10,688 nucleotides of DNA. Source: Thermococcaceae archaeon. Its GTDB lineage: Archaea > Methanobacteriota_B > Thermococci > Thermococcales > Thermococcaceae. The notes under the pieces were generated by a model. The model worked only from the letters and a program-made list of their open reading frames with translations, had not been told where the DNA came from and searched no databases. The stretch spans positions 1 through 10,688 of the forward strand of contig JALSON010000205.1 in assembly GCA_026986455.1 (NCBI GenBank). Direction: 5' to 3'. This document shows, piece after piece, positions 6,668-10,688 of this stretch (its first letter is position 1; each line of letters begins with the position of its first letter). The translations under genes and the position numbers were made by a program.

Positions 6668-7207
6668 TCACTTCTTCTTCCTCTTCTTGATCCTGATGTT
6701 TGCCACATCTCCAAGCGTCGGTTCATAGTCCCGGGGTATCGTGGCCTTCTCCCTTTGAACTTCCTCAACCTTCTCAATCAGCGTTATTTTGAAGTACTTC
6801 TCCAGCTTCTTGGCCTCCTTGAGGGTGGGCTCGCGGTAGCCGTGGGCAATCGCCCTCAAGTCATTCATTGAAAGCCCCACCTCATGGGAAAGCTCCTCAT
6901 AGCTCTTTCCGCTCCTCTGAATTGCCCGCATAACCCTCTCAGCATAATCCTCAACAATTTCCTCGCTGTATAACGGCTTCTCTCTTCTGGGCTTTGGCTG
7001 CGGCTTCGGTCTTGGTCTTGAATACATCCTCCTCCTTGGCTCCCTCCCGGTCGGCATGACGCTGAACGTTCCCGGTTTCTTCCTGCCGTACTTTCTGTAG
7101 CAGTTATCGCACGCGAGCAGCTCGGCACCCTCAATCCTTACCGTATGACCGGGTCCACGTATTGTTGCACCGCAAATTTCACAGATTTTGGGCTTCGCTT
7201 TTCCCAT
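6668..7207 (-). CDS. mbf1: Multiprotein bridging factor aMBF1
   Basis: Archaeal homologue of eukaryotic MBF1, a helix-turn-helix protein reported to bind ribosomes and linked to transcription or translation. Seen in order: an N-terminal zinc ribbon with CEIC (Cys9, Cys12) and CDNC (Cys33, Cys36); a basic, proline-rich linker (about residues 45-75); a Cro/XRE-type HTH (about 88-145) with SYEELSHEVGLSMNDLRAIA and YREPTLKEAKKLEKYF; and a lysine-rich tail KKRKKK. This is the complete domain order, 179 residues. ATG 7207 is chosen because GGTGG (7213-7217) sits 5 nt ahead; a GTG at 7216 would overlap that site. It shares a divergent promoter region with the GNAT gene. Confidence 0.93.
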   Translation of the reverse strand: MGKAKPKICEICGATIRGPGHTVRIEGAELLACDNCYRKYGRKKPGTFSVMPTGREPRRRMYSRPRPKPQPKPRREKPLYSEEIVEDYAERVMRAIQRSGKSYEELSHEVGLSMNDLRAIAHGYREPTLKEAKKLEKYFKITLIEKVEEVQREKATIPRDYEPTLGDVANIRIKKRKKK

Positions 7208-7244
7208 AAAAACCACCTTCCCAAGCTTAGGTTTATGGTTAGCT

Positions 7245-7252
7245 TTTATAAA
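7245..7252. promoter_or_regulatory. Symmetric TATA box shared by aMBF1 and the GNAT gene
   Basis: TTTATAAA is its own reverse complement and is the only good TATA element in the 69-bp gap. It is about 28 bp from the GNAT ATG (near-leaderless transcript) and about 41 bp from the aMBF1 ATG (leader about 16 nt, with the ribosome binding site). One element could direct transcription both ways. Confidence 0.55.
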
Positions 7253-7276
7253 TCCATCCCCGCAAAATTCAGAACG

Positions 7277-7726
7277 ATGACAGGGGTAAGGATAGAGAGG
7301 CTTGGCAAACTTGATCAGGAAACCTTAGAAAGGCTCATAGAAATATACATGAGGGGCTATGAGGGCATGAGGGAGTATGGAGGTGAGGGTGAGAGATACG
7401 CGAAGCGTTACCTGAGATGGTGCTGGAACAAGGCAAAGGACGGCTTTTTCGTGGCGAAAGTTGGCGACGAGATAGCGGGGTTTATCGTGTGCGACAGCGA
7501 CTGGTACAGCAAGTACGAGGGGAGAACGGTGGGAGCGATTCACGAGTTCGTCGTTGATAGGAGATATCAGGGACAGGGCATAGGCCATAAGCTCATGGAG
7601 AAATGCCTTGAGTATCTGGGCAGGTATAACGACAGAATAGAGCTCTGGGTCGGGGAGAAGAACGAAAAGGCAATGAAGTTCTATGAGGAATACGGCTTCA
7701 GAAAGGCTGGCCAAAGACCTGCGTAA
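7277..7726 (+). CDS. GNAT family N-acetyltransferase
   Basis: A 149-residue acetyl-CoA-dependent acetyltransferase of unknown substrate. GNAT elements seen: IAGFIVCDSDW (strand beta4 region), AIHEFVVDRRYQGQGIG (residues 87-103) with the acetyl-CoA pyrophosphate loop RxxGxG at 96-101, and IELWVGEKNEKAMKFYEEYGF near the end (the usual NxxAxxFYxxxGF motif). The layout is close to RimI and ribosomal-type enzymes. ATG 7277 is preferred: the frame is open back to 7145, but that part overlaps aMBF1 and the TATA box, and does not look coding. The protein ends shortly after FRKAGQ, slightly early for the family, so a stop may have trimmed the last strand; the frame after that TAA is not clearly homologous. 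Confidence 0.88.
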   Translation: MTGVRIERLGKLDQETLERLIEIYMRGYEGMREYGGEGERYAKRYLRWCWNKAKDGFFVAKVGDEIAGFIVCDSDWYSKYEGRTVGAIHEFVVDRRYQGQGIGHKLMEKCLEYLGRYNDRIELWVGEKNEKAMKFYEEYGFRKAGQRPA

Positions 7727-7797
7727 GGACGGCAGACCCGGAGAAAAAGGGAAGTAGTGGTTGGATGTCCTGTATAAAGCCACCCGAACCATGAAAA

Positions 7798-8063
7798 GTG
7801 AGGAAATTGAAGGAAGAAAGTTTCATACGTGAAGGAAAGGGCAGGTTAAGGGTCGTTATAGAAAACGGGAAAGATAGGCTTGAAACCATCATTAATGGCT
7901 CCCTGAAGAGCGTCGGCGAGATGGCGGAGATGCTGGGCGTCAAGGCAGCGGAAGGAAAAATAGAGGCAGCCATCGACGGGTGAAGATCAACGCCGAGCAC
8001 GGAAAGCTGGAGATGGAGTTCGAGAACTGGGACAGGCTGAGGATTGAGAGGGCTTGGAGCTAA
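7798..8063 (+). pseudogene. Unrecognised protein gene with one-base frameshift
   Basis: From GTG 7798 the frame reads RKLKEESFIREGKGRLRVV and continues through SVGEMAEMLGVKAAEGKIE to AAIDG, then stops at 7981. Missing one G in the GGG run at 7978-7980 restores VKINAEHGKLEMEFENWD, RLRIERAWS and a TAA at 8061, giving about 88 residues of alternating charged and hydrophobic, beta-strand-like sequence with no membrane segment. I do not recognise the family. An ATG at 7791 lies in another frame (MK then GTG), and losing one A there would join it, so a second lesion at the start is possible. A TATA-like TATAAA is at 7773-7778, compatible with a leaderless start. Ends 5 bp from the convergent vapC remnant. 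Confidence 0.6.
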
Positions 8064-8068
8064 ATCAA

Positions 8069-8440
8069 TCATTTCTCAATTATTACCGCGTTCCCAAGAA
8101 GCTTGAAGTGGTGATCCTCGTCAGAACAACCGCTCCATGTCGTTTTGCGGTTTCTGAGATTATACAATCCGCGAGAGATACGTTTTTATTTTTCTTCTTA
8201 ACTTGACTATGAACCTTTCCTGAACTCAGGGCAATTTCGCGGTCTAGGACAACCACCAAGCTGTTTTCAGCTATGGCATCCATAACGGAGCTATCAATTT
8301 TGTTCCTCTCAAGCTCGGCCAAGCACTAAAGTCGGAACTATAACAACATCAGAGTTTTCCAGTATTTCAAGAACAACCTTTCCAGCTTTACTACCCCGAA
8401 TCAATTCCACTAAAGCAGATGTATCTGGAAGGACTATCAT
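8069..8440 (-). pseudogene. vapC: VapC-type PIN-domain ribonuclease toxin, two frameshifts
   Basis: The toxin half of a VapBC pair; VapC proteins cut RNA with a cluster of acidic residues. ATG 8440 starts MIVLPDTSALVELIRG (first catalytic Asp) and continues to VVIVPTLVL. One extra base near 8317-8320 (GGCC) then shifts the frame; removing it gives LAELERNKIDSSVMDAIAEN (second acid, Glu), later NVSLADCIISETAKRHGAVV (third acid, Asp). Near 8116-8119 one base is missing; adding a G gives TRDHHFKLLGNAVIIEK and TGA at 8069-8071. Repaired, the protein is about 123 residues with all four acidic positions, so the decay looks recent. The start overlaps the vapB stop (ATGA). Probably inactive; single-base sequencing errors are the alternative explanation. 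Confidence 0.85.
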
Positions 8441-8595
8441 ATCCTTACATCCACCCGATCGCTTTCTTGGAATTCCGGCAGATTTTCAGCTATTCCGAAT
8501 AGTTTCGACCAGGCTTTACGCTTTTTCTCATCTTTGATGAGCTTTTTTAGCTCTTCTTCAGTCAGAGATACCTTAACCTCAACAATACCCCCCAT
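8437..8595 (-). CDS. vapB: VapB-like antitoxin, intact small gene
   Basis: A 52-residue protein starting MGGIVEVKVSLTEEELKKLI, rich in Lys and Glu, then RKAWSKLFGIAENLPEFQ and a short tail ending RVDVRI. Small size, a position immediately upstream of a PIN toxin, and the 4-bp ATGA overlap with vapC identify it as the antitoxin. The N-terminal beta-strand followed by a helix could be a short DNA-binding fold, and the C-terminal part would wrap the toxin; both are inference. GGTGGT just before ATG 8595 is a good ribosome binding site. It has no lesion although its toxin partner is broken. Confidence 0.75.
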   Translation of the reverse strand: MGGIVEVKVSLTEEELKKLIKDEKKRKAWSKLFGIAENLPEFQESDRVDVRI

Positions 8596-8616
8596 AGCAC
8601 CACCGGAGAAAGTACG

Positions 8617-8636
8617 AAAAAAAGTAGATAAAGTTT
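8617..8636 (-). promoter_or_regulatory. T7 terminator of the DUF35 operon merged with the vapBC promoter
   Basis: On the minus strand AAACTTTATC (8627-8636) is TATA-like with its centre about 35 bp before the vapB ATG. T7 at 8617-8623, 22 bp past the DUF35 stop, is the likely terminator of the mevalonate operon. The two elements lie within 20 bp of each other. Confidence 0.45.
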
Positions 8637-8644
8637 GCGGGAGC

Positions 8645-9049
8645 TCACTTCACCGGCGGCCTGAACTTGTATGCGTAGAGGATTATGCCGTCCTCGCCGA
8701 ACTCCCTTATCTTTCTCGTTACCATCTCGACCTCCATGCCGGAGGTTATCTCCTCTGGGTCCACATCCGTCAGCTGGGCCAGGACAACCGGCCCCTCCTC
8801 CAGCTCGACGAGGGCGAGGGGGAAAGGCTTGTAGTACTCGAAGCCGCTTGGGGGGTTCCGCACTATCGTCCAGCTTATAACCCTGCCCTTTCCGCTGAAC
8901 TGGAAGTCCTCCACACTCCTGCTGCCGCACACAGGACAGACTGACCTCCTTGGGAAGAAAACATGACCGTTCTCGCATTTACCGCCGATGAGGCGGTACT
9001 TCTCCTTAAAATGCCTCCAGTATCTGGCGACCTGCATTGGCTTCGCCAT
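8645..9049 (-). CDS. DUF35 zinc-ribbon/OB-fold protein of the thiolase-HMG-CoA synthase complex
   Basis: A 134-residue member of the DUF35 family. In archaea DUF35 bridges acetoacetyl-CoA thiolase and HMG-CoA synthase so that acetoacetyl-CoA passes between them through a shared CoA pocket (shown structurally for a methanogen complex). Seen: an N-terminal helix with YWRHFKEKYRLIGGKC, a zinc-ribbon region Cys25, Cys38, Cys41 (CPVCGS), then an OB-fold from about residue 52 with GKGRVISWTIV, FPLALVELEEGPVVLAQL. In most family members the first knuckle is CxxCG; here it is CENGH, so one cysteine is absent and His29 may stand in. Its ATG lies 1 nt after the thiolase stop, so the genes are co-translated. 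Last gene of the operon. Confidence 0.9.
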   Translation of the reverse strand: MAKPMQVARYWRHFKEKYRLIGGKCENGHVFFPRRSVCPVCGSRSVEDFQFSGKGRVISWTIVRNPPSGFEYYKPFPLALVELEEGPVVLAQLTDVDPEEITSGMEVEMVTRKIREFGEDGIILYAYKFRPPVK

Positions 9050-9050
9050 T

Positions 9051-10217
9051 TCAGACCCTCCTCAAAATCGTGATCGTTATGTTTGAACCTGTTCCACCTA
9101 TGTTCTGAGTCAGGGCAGTTTCCGCATCCGGCACCTGTATTCCATCAGGAGCCTCCCCTCTGAGCTGCAGAACCGCTTCGACCGTCTGATACATGCCCGT
9201 TGCTCCCACGGGATGCCCTCTGGACTTGAGCCCGCCCATGGTCTGAATCGGATAGTCAGCATCGATTGCAATCTGTCCCTCCTTCGCCAGCATGGCCCCC
9301 TTGCCTTTTTCAGCCACGCCTATTGCCTCAAGGCTCAGGGCCGCCATTACAGTGAAAGCGTCGTGGACTTCAAAGAGGTCAATGTCCTTAACGCTTATTC
9401 CCGCCATTTTATATGCCCTTTCCGAGGCCACCTTTGCGGCCTTCAGGGTCAGCAGGTCTTCCCTGTTTGCGAGGTTGATGGTATCTATTGCCCTTGAGAA
9501 TCCCGCAACCTCGATCCACTTCTCCTTTGGAACTCCGAGCTCCTTTGCCTTCTCTTTTGTGGTGATTATCGCAGCTGCGGCGCCGTCGCAGACCGGAGAG
9601 GCATCGAAGAGCTTTATCGGGTCAGCTATGTAGGGGCTCCTCATGACGGTATCGACAGTTATGGCCCTCTTGAACATTGCGTAGGGGTTCTTTGCCCCAT
9701 TTGCATGGGCGTTGACTGCAAATAACGCTAAATCCTCCTCAGTATAGCCGTACCGCTGCATGTAGTACCTCATAATCAGGGCATTCAAAGCCACAAAGCT
9801 CGCCCCGTGGAAGTGCTCGTATTCCGCATCCGCTGCATAGGCGAGATAGCGGGTTGCATCACTCGGCCATGCATCCGTCATCTTCTCGACGCCCACCACG
9901 GCGACGACGTCCTCAAGGCCGCTCATGACGGCTTTAGCGCCTTCCTGAAGGGCTGCACCCCCTGAGGCACATGCAGCCTCGATTTTAACGGCGGGAATGT
10001 TTCCTAAGCCCGCCCAGTCGGCTATCAGAGCCCCAAGGTTCTCCTGCTCCACAAACGAACCTGAGATCATATTACCGACGTAAAGGGAATCAACCCTATC
10101 CACTCCGGCATCATCCATTGCATTCAGGATGGCCTCCACAGCAAGCTCCCTGAGGGAAAGCCTCCAGTGCTCCCCCACCGGCGTCATTCCAACACCAATT
10201 ATGACCGGCCTCTCCAT
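9051..10217 (-). CDS. Acetyl-CoA C-acetyltransferase (thiolase, SCP-x-like archaeal type)
   Basis: Condenses two acetyl-CoA to acetoacetyl-CoA, feeding HMG-CoA synthase in the mevalonate route to archaeal lipids. Numbered from ATG 10217 (388 residues): VIIGVGMTPVGEHW at the start; nucleophile Cys83 in EAACASGGAA; the insert with DAWPSDATRYLAYAADAEYE; VHDAF (His285); GLKSRGHPVGATG (His335); QNIGGTGSNI near the end. The C-terminal Cys of classical biosynthetic thiolases is not there, as usual for the SCP-x/archaeal branch. Start: GTG 10226, ATG 10223 and ATG 10217 are all in frame; the sequence GAGGTGAT (10222-10229) is a near-perfect Shine-Dalgarno 4 nt before 10217, so that start is preferred. 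Lies between HMG-CoA synthase (10-bp gap) and DUF35 (1-bp gap). Confidence 0.93.
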   Translation of the reverse strand: MERPVIIGVGMTPVGEHWRLSLRELAVEAILNAMDDAGVDRVDSLYVGNMISGSFVEQENLGALIADWAGLGNIPAVKIEAACASGGAALQEGAKAVMSGLEDVVAVVGVEKMTDAWPSDATRYLAYAADAEYEHFHGASFVALNALIMRYYMQRYGYTEEDLALFAVNAHANGAKNPYAMFKRAITVDTVMRSPYIADPIKLFDASPVCDGAAAAIITTKEKAKELGVPKEKWIEVAGFSRAIDTINLANREDLLTLKAAKVASERAYKMAGISVKDIDLFEVHDAFTVMAALSLEAIGVAEKGKGAMLAKEGQIAIDADYPIQTMGGLKSRGHPVGATGMYQTVEAVLQLRGEAPDGIQVPDAETALTQNIGGTGSNITITILRRV

Positions 10218-10227
10218 CTCCATCACC

Positions 10228-10688
10228 TCAGATTATGTACTTCCTCCTCGCCTTTGCATAGAGCGCGTAGTCAATGTACTTCTTCCTGCTAACGTAGTCC
10301 ATCGTTTTCGGCGCAAGATCCCTCTTCTCCTCGATTGCATCCTGAACAACGAGGCTGAAGGCATCGCTTCCCGCACCGCTTCCGAAGCTAACCCACAGAA
10401 TCCTGTCGCCGGGTTTTGCAACATCGAGAACTGCACTGATTCCGACGAGAGTTGCACCGCTGTATGTGTTTCCTATTATGCCGCTGAGCAGGCCCGGAAG
10501 GATTTTCTCCTTCGGAATTCCGAGGATTTTGCCTGCCGTGAGGGGGAACTTCACGTTGGGCTGGTGGAATACTGCATAGTCAAAGTCGCCCGGAGAATAA
10601 CCGAGCTCCTCCATCAGGCCCTTGGCGGCGCTTATTACCTGATGGAAGTAGGCCGGCTCGCCTGTAAAGCGGTTCCCGTGCCTCGGGT
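10228..10688 (-). CDS. Hydroxymethylglutaryl-CoA synthase, C-terminal part (gene continues beyond window)
   Basis: Condenses acetoacetyl-CoA with acetyl-CoA to give HMG-CoA, the precursor of mevalonate. 152 C-terminal residues are visible of about 350. Seen: [17 protein letters not shown] at the cut end, the conserved histidine in [12 protein letters not shown], the glycine-rich [17 protein letters not shown], and [19 protein letters not shown], all typical of archaeal HMG-CoA synthase. The ATG at 10614 is an internal methionine, since the frame stays open to the window edge. First gene in this window of the leftward operon HMG-CoA synthase-thiolase-DUF35, the conserved archaeal order. Confidence 0.94.
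   Translation of the reverse strand, partial: PRHGNRFTGEPAYFHQVISAAKGLMEELGYSPGDFDYAVFHQPNVKFPLTAGKILGIPKEKILPGLLSGIIGNTYSGATLVGISAVLDVAKPGDRILWVSFGSGAGSDAFSLVVQDAIEEKRDLAPKTMDYVSRKKYIDYALYAKARRKYII

Noticed and set aside
7145..7276. N-terminal extension of the GNAT protein.
   Set aside because: Overlaps the aMBF1 coding region and the shared TATA box; the peptide does not look like a GNAT N-terminus.
8534..8944. 136-residue + strand ORF opposite vapB and DUF35.
   Set aside because: Antisense shadow of DUF35, which has clear family motifs on the minus strand.

Overview
The window comes from a hyperthermophilic euryarchaeon of the order Thermococcales, most likely a Thermococcus. It carries TATA-binding protein, archaeal MBF1, an indolepyruvate:ferredoxin oxidoreductase and the archaeal HMG-CoA synthase/thiolase/DUF35 set. 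Promoters have BRE/TATA form, genes have strong GGTG-type ribosome binding sites, and coding regions prefer G or C at third codon positions with AGG for arginine.

Layout. 1-2151 (+): iorA (5' end outside the window) and iorB overlap by 4 bp; they form the enzyme that oxidises aryl pyruvates from aromatic amino acids to aryl acetyl-CoA. 2291-3814 (+): an RNase J-like beta-CASP metallo-beta-lactamase protein with its own promoter. 3815-5163: a decayed stretch. It holds a faint rhomboid-like fragment (-), an archaeal ATPase-family pseudogene (+) that has lost its start and has a frameshift near its end, three copies of a CTTACCC/GGGTAAG palindrome at the ends of that gene, and the first ~60 codons of a histone-deacetylase-family gene (-) that stops exactly at the outermost palindrome. 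5171-5743 (-): tbp. 5949-6359 (+): a DUF356-like protein, divergent from tbp. 6360-6594 (-): wreck of a PIN-domain (VapC-type) gene. 6668-7207 (-): aMBF1, divergent from a GNAT acetyltransferase (7277-7726, +) across one symmetric TATA box. 7798-8063 (+): a frameshifted gene of unknown function. 8069-8595 (-): a vapBC pair in which the 52-residue antitoxin is intact but the toxin has two frameshifts. 8645-10688 (-): HMG-CoA synthase (partial), thiolase and DUF35, the first committed steps of the mevalonate route to isoprenoid lipids.

Housekeeping genes are intact and tightly packed. The gaps between them hold five or more decayed accessory genes: ATPase, HDAC-like, two PIN toxins and one unknown. 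Several reading frames in these remnants can be restored by adding or removing one base. The most interesting part is the palindrome-bounded ATPase remnant that cuts off the HDAC-like gene behind tbp. I see no tRNA, rRNA, CRISPR array or recognisable IS transposase.
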